From Eupeodes corollae (lineage: Eukaryota; Arthropoda; Insecta; Diptera; Syrphidae): 64,000 bases of DNA. The notes under the pieces were generated by a model, which was not told the DNA's origin, made no database searches, and was given only the letters and a program-made list of their open reading frames with translations. This document shows positions 10,329 through 22,469 of this stretch, piece after piece. Numbering within the stretch: the stretch's first letter is position 1; the number at the start of each line of letters is the position of its first letter. Location: contig NC_079148.1 of the NCBI RefSeq assembly GCF_945859685.1, positions 50,478,421 through 50,542,420 on the forward strand, read 5' to 3'. Both the position numbers and the translations under genes were made by a program.

Positions 10329-11245
10329 CCGCTGCCAATCCGCAAGTCCAATCTACTGCATTGTCAATTATGGCCTCTCACCGTCGGGATATACTTTCCA
10401 CTAGTTTTTCTGCACATTCCACCGGAAAAGACCTCAAAATATTCAGAATTAGTCGATAAAGTTGATCTAAATTACCTGGCTTGCGTCTGCGAAGCTCCAT
10501 TTTCATTAGAGCCCACACATTTTCTATGGGACTTGCATTCGGTGACAGAGAACCGAATCTAAAGTGATAGCTCCATTTTGCGCCATCCACTTGCAATACG
10601 CTTGACTCCGATGTTTTGGATCGTTGTCCTCTTGAAGGATCCAGCTTTAATTTTTCTTGATAAACCATTGCTTAGCAGATGGTAACAAAGCCTTTTGAAA
10701 TATTTTATTAATTTTTTCATCAGTTAAATTTTCGGTAAATAAGAACAAAGTACCGAAGCCTTTCTTTGAGAAGTACTCACGAACATGGACCTCGACGGGG
10801 TGGTTAACAGTCCGTTAAAGCAAACTACTTAAGGAGGTTGTCCAGGCGTGTTTGATGCTCGGAAATGCCCAGAAGTAGGATTCATCAGAAAAAATTACGT
10901 TGCTCCAATCGCGGTCTAAGTTTCTTCGCTCATTCAACTTGTTTTTTAACGTGTTTTCCACTCAACATTGTTTTTTCCAAAGTACTGCGATATTTCAGTT
11001 TATTGGCAAGCAAGTGCCTGCGAATCATTCCGTAAGATGTGTCAATACCTTTTGCATTCAATTTCACAGCAGCTTCACATAAAGTAAAAGTTGGATCTTT
11101 CGAGAACAATGTGAGAATCTTTTTTTCGTCTTTTTTTGAGACTTCGTTTGCACTTCTGCGATCAGGAAAATCATCAACGTTACCGACTTTTTTAAGTAAC
11201 AGACTGTATATACAATTCACCTTTAAAAGAACCTATAGTTTTGGC
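10310..11245 (-). mobile_element. Tc1-like transposase relic
   Basis: On the reverse strand two open pieces carry a Tc1-type transposase. 11220-10930 has the N-terminal helix-turn-helix region (SKKDEKKILTLFSKDPTF, KGIDTSYGMIRRHLLANKLK). The gap between the pieces reads FSDES (first Asp, near 10880) and NDPKH-like sequence out of frame. 10668-10378 has SPNASPIENVW with the third acidic residue. The spacing looks like DD34E but a frameshift prevents an exact count. Terminal inverted repeats were not identified, and the downstream boundary with the RTE-C leader near 10310-10330 is approximate. Confidence 0.85.
10378..11220 (-). pseudogene. Tc1-like transposase, frameshifted
   Basis: The DNA-binding half (11220-10930) and the catalytic end (10668-10378) are in separate frames with at least two frameshifts between. 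Catalytic acidic motifs can be recognised at FSDES, NDPKH and PIENVW. The enzyme would cut and paste its element at TA sites; this copy cannot encode it. Confidence 0.8.
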
Positions 11246-12835
11246 GCAATTTCTAGAAACCCTTTTTCAAACCGCATAAAATACTTTGTTCCTATCCGAA
11301 TTGATAATATTTAAATAATTTTTAAAATATTTATTTTCATAACTCCTGAATTAATAACTTTGTTATACTCGTATCTACTTCTGTACTAAAAATCAATACG
11401 AAGTCTCCAAAACGACTAGAATTTAATTTGCAGCACCTTTTTCGTGTAGCTTAAAGTCATACAAGTAGTATAAACATATAATAAAACGGTATAATATAGA
11501 ATTCTAGGAAACTTCACTTAAAGAAAATCGGATTTTTTCGCACAACAACATAATCTATTGTTTTTGTCCCGTTCCCAATAAAGGTTAACTATACATAGGT
11601 ATAAAGGTACACCTGAAAACAAATAACTTTTCGGTGGACTCATGGGATCGATTTCCCTTAAAGTTTGTTTCGATTATAATGTTAGAGGTGGTGACTGTAC
11701 ATAAAAAAAAACTTATTTCCTTTTTTTTGTTGGAAAAATACAATTATAGGAAAACGAAAAAAAAAGAATAACCTATAAAGACTTTAAGAGAAAAAAAATC
11801 GAAGAATACAATTTTATTGCAAACACTAGAAGAATTCAGAACATAAGTCATATAGAAATGTGCTAACAACTACAGGTACTAAAAATGATAAATAAAGGTA
11901 TGGGTAAGCCCCTTTGTGAAGAGAACAGAATGATTTAAAAGCTTAAACAGTAAACAATCTTTTGTCAAAGGGTAAAGAAGAATAATTTATAATTTTAATA
12001 GTCGAGAGTAGTAAATGTATGAAATATTTATAATTTATTTGCTCACAACTTTGGTTTGCTATATATAAAGGCGCTTAGGTGTTTACTTATAAAGTCTTAT
12101 AACATAAATTATTACCTTTAAAATTGAGTATCTGATTTAGCTTAACAGACCATGAAGTCTAAATCGCATGCATAGATAATAGGAGGCTTTGATATTAGAA
12201 AATGAGAACTTTTTGAAAAGAAATCAAAGGATTTGATTTTTAAATAACAATGTAAAACGATATTTACCCAATATCCACAATTGTAGACCATATCCTTCTA
12301 ATGAAATTTTTCATATCCAATCTTTAAGATCTTGAATCGAATGAGCAGCAAAGGCATACAACTTCTCTTTTACGAATCTCAAAGAATAAAGTCTATCGTT
12401 TAATAATTGTGATTATCTTGTTTTTTTTTTTGAAGGTCCTTTTAGCATATCTTAAAATTATTATCGGTAAAACAACATTTGTTTTAGGATTATATATTTG
12501 TCGGTTTTCAAGATATAGAAAGCAAAAATCGTCCGTAAAATATAACCTATTTGTGTGTCCACCTAAAGGATTGTATGAGGATGCTCAAACTATAGTAGGC
12601 CCTCCAAATTGATTCCATTGAGGACCTAAGTGTTTTTAGAGAGAATAGTTCTTTATCTTGTTTAAGGTTATGGTCTTATGGTCTTCGTCGTATTTATTAC
12701 AAAACCTACTAACTAAAGACCTACAACTTAAAGTGACTAAGGAGGAGACTTGCTATTTATCTTAGATTATTTTTACTTAAAGTGATACAAAGCTAAAAAT
12801 TATAGTTCTTAAGTATAAGCTTTGCCTTTCTTAGT
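11246..12835. other. AT-rich stretch, nothing recognised
   Basis: Very A/T-rich with poly-A and poly-T runs (11700-11830, 12417-12430). A 67-codon ORF at 12409-12612 has no family features. No RNA gene or repeat was recognised. Confidence 0.5.
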
Positions 12836-13097
12836 CTGGTCAGTTCATCCCAAAGCTATGGGCATTTTGTCATGATTTGATCACATATTCTCCTTTCCAA
12901 CGATACAGCTCTGATCCGGCAACGGCCTAGTCACTGATAAAGCTTCGGTTTCCATCGAACACCGTAATCAAGCATCAGTGAGTATTGTTAGTAGACAGAT
13001 GGAGCACCATCTCGAAACCTACCGCGTGCTGTTGTCATGTGTTCTTTCTATTTGTTGTTCTTTCTCCTCTGTCTTTCTGTCTTGTATTAATGTCTTG
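12836..13097. other. GC-richer unidentified block next to LINE-B
   Basis: 12840-13050 is visibly less AT-rich than its left flank (for example CTGATCCGGCAACGGCC) and looks like repeat-derived sequence. I do not recognise it and see no second copy in the window. Confidence 0.35.
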
Positions 13098-13179
13098 GGT
13101 TTTAAATACTTTTATTCCGAAGACTTAGTGTGAGCATTTTGAAAAGAAGGAGGGGTCAGTGCACTTTAGTTTTGAATTT

Positions 13180-14290
13180 TTAAACATAATGACTGGGAAA
13201 AACAGAGTGTGGTAAGGCATTTAACATTCGCGTAGTACGGCTAAAGAGAGAATCTCTGTATTTGACAGTACGGCCGAAGTTGGGCTCGAGGGTATACTGA
13301 TGAGGATTCCTAGAAGCGCGAGTTTTAGGGATAAACTGTTTAAGGGGAGGAATGCAACTGGCTATTTCACTAGAGCATAAGCCGTTAAAATAACGGTAAA
13401 AAAGGTTCAGACAAGAGACCTTACCATGATGTTCAAGCGAAGTAAATGAACTTATGATGATATTATCATCTATCAATTTAAATGCTCTACGTTCAATTCT
13501 ATCCAAGAGGCTTAAGTTAGTTGCAGGAGCACCCGCCCAGAGATGGGAGTTATACTCAAGCTTCGGACGTATGTAAGTCTTGTAGATAACAGCCAGATCA
13601 GAAGGGGTGAAATATTTCTTGCATCGCCTAAAGAAACCCAAACATTACACAAGAGGTGGTTGGTGACACATATAACGAGAATATCGAGATGTTCAGTCTC
13701 ATTGATGCAAGTGCCATCCATTGATAATGGCAATCTCCATTAAACAATGCTGTTTAGGTCGGAATTTAATGAGCTTATCATATTTTTTCCGTTGCAGTTC
13801 CACATTCGAAGAAAAGGGATGTGAGTCTGAAAACGAATATGAAAAGTTAAGAGTACTATCGTCAGCGAAACAATGTATTGAATTAGATGTTGCAGACAGG
13901 AGATCATTAATAAAAATGAGAAAGAGTATTGGAGATAGAACGGAGCCCTGGGGCACACCCGCATTTATTTTATGGTTTTCAGACTTGAATCGATCCAATA
14001 CTACTTGTATTGAACGATCCGAAAGGTAATTACTAATCCAATGAAGGAGGGATTCATGACAACCGAAAGCACGCATTTTCGATAAGAGAGCCTGATGCCA
14101 AATCCTATCAAATGCTTTTGAAATATCAAGTGCAATAATATTACTTTCTCCAAAGCGATGTAAAGATTTGTTCCACTGTTCGGTGAGATGAACCATGAGA
14201 TCACCAGTGGACCTTTTGCTACGAAAGCCGTATTGCCGGTCATTAAGAAGCTTTCGATCTTCGATATTTCTTGAGCTAATAATTAATCAG
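13180..14290 (-). pseudogene. LINE-B reverse transcriptase, broken
   Basis: The open piece 14196-13699 reads through HLTEQWNKSL, LDISKAFDRIWH, AGVPQGSVLSP and CFADDST (FADD at 13858-13869), all RT palm motifs and all intact. A frameshift near 13700 leads to the C-terminal pieces 13733-13512 and 13641-13180 (FRRCKKYFTPSDLAVIYKTY, ending LFSRTTRMLNALPHSVFPS). The fingers domain is missing. Family role: target-primed reverse transcription. Confidence 0.85.
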
Positions 14291-14455
14291 CTTGAACTTT
14301 TTCCGGCTTTCCTCAGTACGGTTGGTTTTAGAGCAACGGAAACTTACCTCTTTGGCCCTAATAACTTCTTTACAGCTCGCATCAAACCAAGCGTTTTCCT
14401 TGGAACTGATACTTTAAATGCTGTTCGGTATAAAAGTTCTCATTCCTAGGAGAAT

Positions 14456-15441
14456 TCAACTTGTGATCATATCAGCGCTGACGTCAACGTCACTATCGAG
14501 GAAGCATAGTGACCAGTTAAAGACCCTGAAGTAATTATTGAGACCGTCCCAGTTGGCTTTCTCGTATTGCCAAACGGTTCTCTTTGGAGCTCTTTCTTTA
14601 ACTGAATAGTTTTGACTCGAGAAATTTGCTGATATAACACAATGGTTAGATGTGCCTAGAGGAGACAGAACACTAACAGTGTACTTATGAAGGTCAGAGG
14701 TAAGAAACAAGTCAAGAGTGTTTTCTGCTCGACCTTCAACGTCCGATATTCGGGTGGGCTCGTTGACTAGCTGAGTTAGATGGTTCAACTTAGTGAAGAT
14801 TTCTGCACACACTCCATCAAATTCACGACAAATTGATACTCTGTCTAAATGAAGGCTTCGATAAAGGAAGCAGTAGTGAAAGTTTTGCTTATTTATGGAG
14901 AATTTAAACCATATATAATTAAAAAAGGAATTGGTGCAAAGACCATATTGTTGTAATAGCTGATAAGCAACATCTTTCCTAATGTACTAACAGTGTACTT
15001 ATCAGGGTCAGAGGTAAGAAACAAGTCAAGACTGTTTTCTGCTCGACCTTTAACGTCCGATATTCGGGTAAGGTGGTTCAACGCAGCGAAGATTTCTGCA
15101 CACACTCCATCGGGTGTTGTCTGGCCTGAGTGTTGAAGCCATGAAGAATTGTGTACATTGAAATCGCCCGTAACAACGATTTCAGTCCTAGGATAGGACG
15201 AAACAATTCTTTGGATGGAATCACACAAAGCATCAAATTCACGAGAAGTTGATACTCTGTCTAAATTTGGGCTTTGATAAAGGAAGTAGTAGTAAAAGTT
15301 TTGCTTATTTACGAAGAATTTAAACCACATATAATTAAAAAAAGAATTGGTGCAAAGACCATATTGTGGTAAGAGCTGATAAGCAACATCATTCATAATG
15401 CATATGGCGAGGCCATGGTGGGAAAAGAATAAAGGCACCAA
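14456..15441 (-). pseudogene. LINE-B endonuclease, duplicated pieces
   Basis: 15441-14893 carries TGDFNVHNSSWLQHSG (the GDFN motif of apurinic-type endonucleases) and RISDVKGRAENSLDLFLTS. 14812-14456 repeats the RISDVEGRAENTLDLFLTS segment and continues through TSNHCVISANF, matching the SDH-type end of the domain. Together they would give one nicking domain, but the order is scrambled by tandem duplication. Confidence 0.82.
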
Positions 15442-15599
15442 GCTATACCTTTTTCTTCAATTGGAGAAATCAGCAGGTATAAAACAATGGCAAGATGTGC
15501 CTTTAGGAAATAAAACACTAATTGTGTACTTATTAGGCCAGATGTTAGAAACAATCTTCGAGTAGGATCATTGACCAGCTGAGTTAGGTTTCAACACAT

Positions 15600-17645
15600 A
15601 CTGATTCCGGTGTGTTTTATTCTTAAAAGTTGCTAGTGGACTGTGCCGTTGGTATCGATTTAGAACCATTTGGTTCTAGGTCTAATGACTCCTGTACTGG
15701 TCCCTCCAATAATTCTTAACCCATAAGTATACTACTTTATGGGAATGGAATCTTAATTTTTGAGATGTTTGAATTCAAAAGGTTATTTATGTTAAATATG
15801 ATCATTCTTCAAAAAATACGTTTCCATTAATTATGAATGCCAAAACCAAACAGATGCCAATGTTGTGCGTTTTAAAAATGATTTCTAAAAACACCTATTA
15901 AAAATGGTAATTGAGTTCAAGACCCTCATTAGCCAAATAATAAGATTGGCTAAAAAGAAGCATCGTTTTTTGTTAAAGTTAATATCTTAACATTTTTATA
16001 ATTAAATAACTAAATAAATATCAAGTTTTATTTTTAAAGACAAAAGTATGAGAAAAAGTCATTCAATATCAGAGCAAATTATCGTAACATTTTATAGTTG
16101 TTGTGACCATGACGCAGAGTTTTTATGAACTGTCATAAAAATCGACTTTTACTAACGTTATTTTTGTAATTTTTACGACTATGCTATAATACTCAGACTG
16201 ATTGAATTTTTTGTTGTTGTTATTGTTATTGTTGTCGTTGATCCAATGTCAAAACAAAATTTGTCAATTTATTTTTTACATATCAATTGATATGAATAAT
16301 ATTTATTTTTTTGTTGGTCGTCCTTGTGAACACGAGGACCTCTTCCTTTCCTTTGCTTTCCAGCACAAACAAAATTATCATTACTATTCATGGATTAGGA
16401 GATGGTCCAATTTTCATCATCAATATATTCCTGTTGCCAATAATTTTTTTGATTTTTCAAAATCGGTAGCAACTATTCTCATGCACCAATTGCATCGAAC
16501 ACAACACAAAGCACAACAAAACACAGATTCATATGCTCAGTCATTAGGTATTGATCCGAAACTTGTTACAAACTCCAATTACATAACTTTGTATAGTTTT
16601 GAAGTTAATTTGAATATTACATTGTGTAAACCACAGTTACTATGGCAGCTAGTATATTTACATGTATATTCGATGTTGCAGCGTCATCAATGTTCGACAC
16701 GATTTTTGTGTCACTTCAAAAGTTGAATTTTAATTGAAATCTGTTATTGGAAGTTTTTGAAAAAAATTCTTTCTATACTGATCTGATGATGGTTGGTTGA
16801 GTAAACGGTATGCAGTTGAAAATATGCATTTAGTTTGTATGGTGACAGATATTGTTTGTATCTCAAAACGATGCAGATGCAGATGCCATATGAATACTGA
16901 AGTGGAAGTTTATCAATACATATTTTTGTAGATATGTATGTACTGTTCACATGTATTTCAAGGATTGTATACTCGTAAGTAATCAATAGGCATACCTCTA
17001 ACTACATACATATCTATGAGTTACGAGTTGCGATATGAAGTAGATATAGCAGAAGTAGTTGTTGTGTAAAAAGAGGACAATAAAGGACGATGATGACGAC
17101 AAGGAATCAAAAGTCAATTAAGAGAATTCATCAATACGCTTTCTCTAATTGTGTAAGAAAATCCGTTTGATTCGATGTTATTGGTATCCGCTGTGTATTT
17201 ATCGTCGCCAATAGCGATCACATGTGAATAAGTCCTTAACTCGTTATAATAATTATGCATGAAGGTATACTGACAATAAAATACTGTTGATTTTTTTGAT
17301 TAATTCTGTTTTTCTTTTATTGTAACCGACGAACGACGACAAGTGGTTGTATAGGTATAAACCTGTAGGGCACTTTTTAAAAGTATAGACCAAATAGAAG
17401 ATATTATGATTTAATAAAAATTTCATATTAAAAGTAGCTTCGCGTATTTTGTCGTCTGTACCAGGACATCCTTCAACATTTTGTTTCTACGTTTAAGATT
17501 TTTATAATATAAAGTAACATTTTTGTACTTTGTAGCTAAGTGGTGTTTTTTTAATGATACCTTAGTTTGAAACTGACATCTTTTTCCTGTTTGAAATTTG
17601 GACAGAAGTTCAAAGCCACACCTACACGGATATGATTCGCTTTAC
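15600..17645. other. AT-rich stretch with one unexplained ORF
   Basis: An ORF of 174 codons on the + strand at 16202-16726 begins with a leucine-rich hydrophobic run encoded by a TTG/TTA repeat and is rich in Gln, His and Tyr. I recognise no family, and the composition suggests chance. 17450-17640 is plain AT-rich sequence. No repeat family was identified. Confidence 0.4.
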
Positions 17646-17650
17646 GCTAT

Positions 17651-19333
17651 AACTTACTTACTAACTTAAAGTGGCGCTGCAGTCCTGTGTGAACTAGGAC
17701 CTCACCCAACAAACTTCTCCATCAAGCTCGGGCCCCAGCTAGATGTCTCCAGTTTCGCGCTACATGTTGGTTAAAGTCACTTTCCACTTGTGCGTGTCAC
17801 ATGATTCCTGGTCTTGCTCTACTGTGCTGTCCTGTGGGTGTGGATTCGAAGACTTTCCGGGACGGAGCATTGGTTTCCATGCACTCTACGTGACCCAGCT
17901 AACCTAGTCGTTGGGTTTTTACCCTTCTGGATAAGTCTTCGTCGCTGTACAGCCCGTACAGCTCGTCGTTCCATCTTCTCCTCCACTCCCATTCGATGCA
18001 TACGGGACCATAGATCACACGAAGAACTTTTCTCTCGAACCGACCCAAGGTGCTTTCATCCGCTTCTGTCATAGTCAATGCTTCTGCACCGTATAGTAGG
18101 ACGGGGTTGATGTAGGTATTATGTAGCGACACTTTGGCCCTTCGAGAGAGGGCTTTGCTACTCAATTGCTTTCTTAGCCCAATGAAACAGCTTTGTTCTT
18201 CGTCTGATCTCAGCGCTAATGTTGTTTTCTGCATTCATAGCGGAGCGTAGGTAGACGAATTCTTTAACTATTTCAAAGTTACGTCTTTTGACCATTAAAC
18301 TAATTTTTGCCGCCTCTGCCTCAATACTCATAAAAGCCCCATTGACATCACGCTGAGTTCTTTCGATTATGTCAATTTCATCAGCAGATGCTAGTAATTG
18401 GACAGACTTTTGGAAGATGGTGAATCTAGTGTTGACGTGTGAGCTCTGCACTATTCTTTCAAGCACGATGTTAAAAAATTCATATGACAGCGCATCACCT
18501 TGTCTTAAATCTTTCTTGACATCGAAAGGTTCTGTTAAGTTGTTTCCAACCTTTATGGAGCAGCGTAAATTCTCCATGGTCATACTGCACAAACGGACGA
18601 GTTTGGCAGGGGTGAAAAAACAAGACATGGCTCTATTCAGTCGTCCCTGTAGATACTGTCATATGAGTTTTAGAAATCGGTGAAAAGGTGGTAGGTGTCG
18701 ATTTAGTGTTCTTGGGTTTTTTCCAGGATCTGCCGTAATGTGAATATTTGATCGACTGTAAAATTTCCTGGGGTAAAACCACAGTATCAGGTTGTTGACC
18801 GCTTTAGAAGTTTACATATTACGGCAGAGAAGATTTTATAGGCGATGTTAAGTAGACTGATTCCTCTATAGTTGGCGCAGTTTAAAGGGTCTCCTTTTTT
18901 CAGGATCGGGCGAACAATACTGAGCTTCCATTCATCGGGCATGATTTTTTCCGACCATATCCAATAGATACGTTGGTGCATGCTCCTAACTAACTTATCT
19001 CCAGCTGCTTTAAAGAGCTCGGCATTGAAACCATCCCTCCAGCGGCTTTATTAGACTTCAGCTTAAATATGGCAATCTTTACTTTGTCTAAGTCATGAGG
19101 TCGGGACTACGATGTTTGCTCTTTCGTCTTTGCAGCCTTCGGTTCTAGGTTTATGTACCTGTGAATTTCGTTTCACCTGTTCATAAAACTTTCGAACTTC
19201 ATTCCTGCTTTTAAACCTCTTCTCATGCCCTTCCTTTTTCTTTCTGAGAAGTCAGTGTTCCGCTCGCCTCTTCTGCTCATAGAGCTCATGAACAGCTCTC
19301 GTCCTTTTATGCAGCGCCGCTTTGCGTTTTACG
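17651..19333 (-). mobile_element. RTE-C copy, 5'-truncated
   Basis: On the reverse strand it starts inside the region upstream of RT (about 19333), runs through the RT (18981-18158) and C-terminal region (18234-17899), and ends with the AAGT-type tail at 17651-17668. The YADD box is changed to SADE (near 18390). A stretch including the KTKYMLSSRKD segment is missing in frame near 18290. The endonuclease is absent. Confidence 0.86.
17899..18981 (-). pseudogene. RTE-C reverse transcriptase, inactive box
   Basis: Pieces 18981-18787 (MPDEWKLSIVRPILKKGDPLN), 18628-18158 (RT palm) and 18234-17899 (RRAKVSLHNTYINPVLLYGAEAL, RKVLRVIYGP) belong to one RT. Frameshifts separate them. SADE replaces the catalytic YADD, removing the second Asp. 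The copy at 59358-60826 shares the DE change. Confidence 0.82.
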
Positions 19334-19439
19334 CTTAAAAATTGTTGGTAAATATTTAAAATTATTAGTTAGTGTAAAAAACAAACCTGAATTTTTTAAA
19401 AGATATTTGGTAATTATGGACACGTAGTCGCTTGCGCAT

Positions 19440-20015
19440 GGGGTGTTTGTTTACAACACCCTCATTGAAACGGTCCGTTCGGTCATTGAAACACAAAGAC
19501 GATTCGCATATCATTTTTATAATGGCCCATATTAATTAATCAGGAGTGGTTATTAAAAAAAAACGTCCGTAATTGGGCCTTTGAAAAGCGACAAGAGCTC
19601 CAAGAACAACCTTTTCGCAGTCCCAACGTCACTGTTTGGTTTGGAATTAGTCGAAATTTCATTATTGTTTCGTAATTTTTTTCGTGAAAATAGTAGGTCT
19701 GTCACTGTCAACACTTACTTACTTATAAATTATGCTTGTTTGTTTTACCGGAATTGAGAAGACGACTTGAATACTACATGGTTTCAACAACGCGGGGCAA
19801 CTTGCCATTCATCAAGAGCAACAAAAGAGTTTTTAAGAGAAACATTTTCTAGACGTCGGATTTCATTGCGAAGAAATGTGGAATCAAGCCCTCAATTACC
19901 GGGCTTGTCACCATTCTATTAAATTTCTTTGGAGCTATCTCAAAGCACGAGTACTGATAAACAAACCACGTACATTCAAAGCCCTAAGCCCTCCGAAAAA
20001 TTGGCTGCTGTATCG
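19440..20015 (+). mobile_element. mariner transposase remnant
   Basis: Broken reading frames give NWAFEKRQELQEQPFRSPNV (near 19570-19630), WFQQRGATCHSS (near 19775-19810, the second-Asp region with Asp changed to Arg) and FLWSYLKARVLINKPRTF (near 19925-19980). These are mariner-type motifs in the right order. The DNA-binding domain and termini were not found, and multiple frameshifts are present. Confidence 0.78.
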
Positions 20016-22140
20016 GTGAAAATATAAGACCCAACGTCTTTCTCCCATGGAGAAATACGCTTTGATATCACTTAAAAATATGGGCCTTGGAGCAGCTTGA
20101 ATTGAGCATAGATTTTTGGTGAAGAGTAATATTTTTTTTTTTAATTGATTGCAGTGCATTTGGCATAGACCTTGACTTTTAAGCAGTTTCAACAAAGTTA
20201 TGAAGGTGTTAAATGGTAAGATCTCAGTTTTTTTGTATCACCTCTTTAAGAAATATTACACTCGGCTCGTTGCTAGTGTAGCAGTTAGCACTGGTGATTT
20301 AAATGTCTTTAAATTCAATACCGCACATTTCCAGGCATACAAAATTCATTAATCATGGCTAGGAACCGTGACCTATTCACTGATACCAGACTGAATTTCG
20401 AATAAGTAAAGTACAATCTCACCGCATGAACCTTTTTAACTATCATTTACATCTTCCAAAATCAAAATGGAACAATTGAGCTGATTTGGAGAGGGTTGAA
20501 GTAATGTTTCAATAATTCCGTATAATCAAAATGTTGTATATGATAATGTATCAAAGTTTGGACACAGTTCTTTTCGTCTTTAATTCTGTATTTTAAAACA
20601 CTGTAAGCTTAGGATATTATATACCACAATGATGAAATACAGAATATTGACTAAACAGGATTTAAAAGTACATAATTTGGAACATACAAATGAGTATTAA
20701 GACTACAATCCCAGCATATTAGCCTCGGAGGTTAAAATGGGCATTACCACTACGTATGATTATTCGATGAAAAATGCTGATACATTTCAAGGACTGAATC
20801 CAAGAATATATGATTTTGGTGGTTAAGTGGTGTTTAAACAGCTTGAGTTCTTCTGTAAACTGAACTTTGAAATCCTCAAGGCATAAATAGGATCTAAAGT
20901 TACTTTTGAAAAACCTATAGTTCCAAGACACAGGCAGAAACCGACAAACCTGGGAGATCGTCTTTTAGCAATACAATGGTTTTACTTGTCAAATTTAAAA
21001 ACCTGACAGCCTCAAAGGTAAAATCTGTTCGAATACTGAGCTATTGAAAATGAAACCTCTTATAAGAAAAATGCTTTAGCTTCCTGAAGTGATGCATATT
21101 TGATAAACTCATGAAGTCATTTTCTCTCTAAATCATAAGTCCCAAACATTCTTTAATGTGGAACATTGTTGCATTCACATTTTGATTTGCTAAGTTCTTT
21201 GACAACTTAATTTCCTTCTTATTTCATTTGAAAAGCTTCACTCACAAAATCCATTTACTAACTTTTTAATATCAGTTTTCCTAAATATTTACAAAAAATA
21301 ATTTGCAAGTGATTTTTTGTTGTTGATATTATTATTAATTTCAAAAGCAATTAGAGGTTTTTAATGCAAATTAATGAATCTTTTGTTGTTGTTTTTATTA
21401 TACATCTTTCATCCATTTCATTATGGCCAACGAAATAAATACAAAAAAAAAGTCTTGTCCAGAAAGGTTCTTTCCGTTTTATGTTGTTTTTTTTTTTTTT
21501 TTTTTTTAAATTTTGAACTCTGACAGATTTTAACCTATCCCAACTCGACCGACCAACGCGGACGTGACCCTCTACAGCTATACAACTGGAACCTACAGTT
21601 GTGTTGTTTATGCTTAAAAATTTGCATGTCTCACTCGTATTTCATATTAATTAACATATCAACCGTCTGCTCCTTGACTTTTCTGGCTTCTGGGTAGTTT
21701 TATTTTACTGCATTAAGTCTCGCGCACAGTAACCGTTACAAAAGAGTGCGGCGGGTATCCGTTTTATTACTATACTTTATGTATGTATGTTTGTATGTAG
21801 CCCAAGCACACGCTATATTTTAAATTCAATGCAATATCCTGTTATCTCAGGGCGTAAGTCATGAATAAAATATTTCACAGACCAACAACCACAAATAAAA
21901 ATATATATATATAAATGCATAATATATTTATGTGTGTAGGTAGGTACTTACTTTGCATCTCATTGATTTTAGCTACACTGAAAGAAAAAAAAAATTAGTA
22001 AAAAAATTTAGTAAAAATCTATCGGTTAGTTTTTGAGGAATTTCAATTGTTCGATTTTTTAAATGTTGATCTTAAAATAAAAATATAAAAAGAAAGCCTA
22101 AAGTTAATCTGCTTGAAACCTTGACACTTAAGTTTGAACT
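20016..22140. other. AT-rich stretch with microsatellites
   Basis: No gene is supported. Simple sequence includes poly-T at 21487-21507, TATG-type repeats near 21778-21799 and an AT run at 21901-21914. A weak tRNA-like trace near 20276-20330 is discussed under rejected items. Confidence 0.5.
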
Positions 22141-22152
22141 CAATTGACATAC

Positions 22153-22260
22153 ACAGACAGGAATCTGGAGACCCACTTTTTTCGACTTCTCTACCATCGT
22201 TATGCCTTGTATGTTTAAATCCCTAGGTCGAACTTTCTTTCGAACGGGTTATGTGAAACC
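22153..22260 (+). repeat. Dispersed short repeat, copy 1
   Basis: The segment CAGACAGGAATCTGG...ACTTTTTTCGACTTC...CTACCATCGTTATG is shared with 63262-63335. I cannot name the family; it may be the end of a larger element. Confidence 0.5.
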
Positions 22261-22469
22261 TAGACAATCGGCCAGATAAGCCAGAAGTGATTAACACCTT
22301 TGAAGAGAATGTTCGGAGAGTTATTTCTAACATAAGGCACGAAATTGGACCCAAACAGCAAAAAGTTGTAGAAATTTAACCTCTCTGCCTTAATTAATTT
22401 AAGTCCGGCGGTCACTTGTCCCACATCATTTAGTGTTTATCTAAATTCTTAGCCTTAGAACATTAAATT

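Larger units (their letters stand above)
13098..15598 (-). mobile_element. LINE-B copy with endonuclease, RT and 3' end; rearranged
   Basis: On the reverse strand: three partial copies of the endonuclease region (15598-15462, 15402-14986, 14983-14456), an endonuclease-RT linker (14455-14300, reading ENAWFDASCKEVIRAKE), then the RT from about 14290 and a C-terminal region to about 13180, with the 3' UTR to 13098. The RT N-terminal segment is deleted between linker and palm. This is the copy that best shows LINE-B organisation, but frameshifts make it non-functional. Confidence 0.87.

Noticed and set aside
16202..16726. 174-codon ORF with a leucine-rich start resembling a signal peptide
   Set aside because: The leucine run comes from a TTG/TTA simple repeat. 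The rest has no recognisable domain and follows the local AT-rich composition. No splice or promoter support.
20270..20335. Second SINE type suggested by TAGCAGTTAGCACTGG and TTCAATACC
   Set aside because: A- and B-box-like words at plausible spacing, but no stem closes and no second copy was seen in the window.
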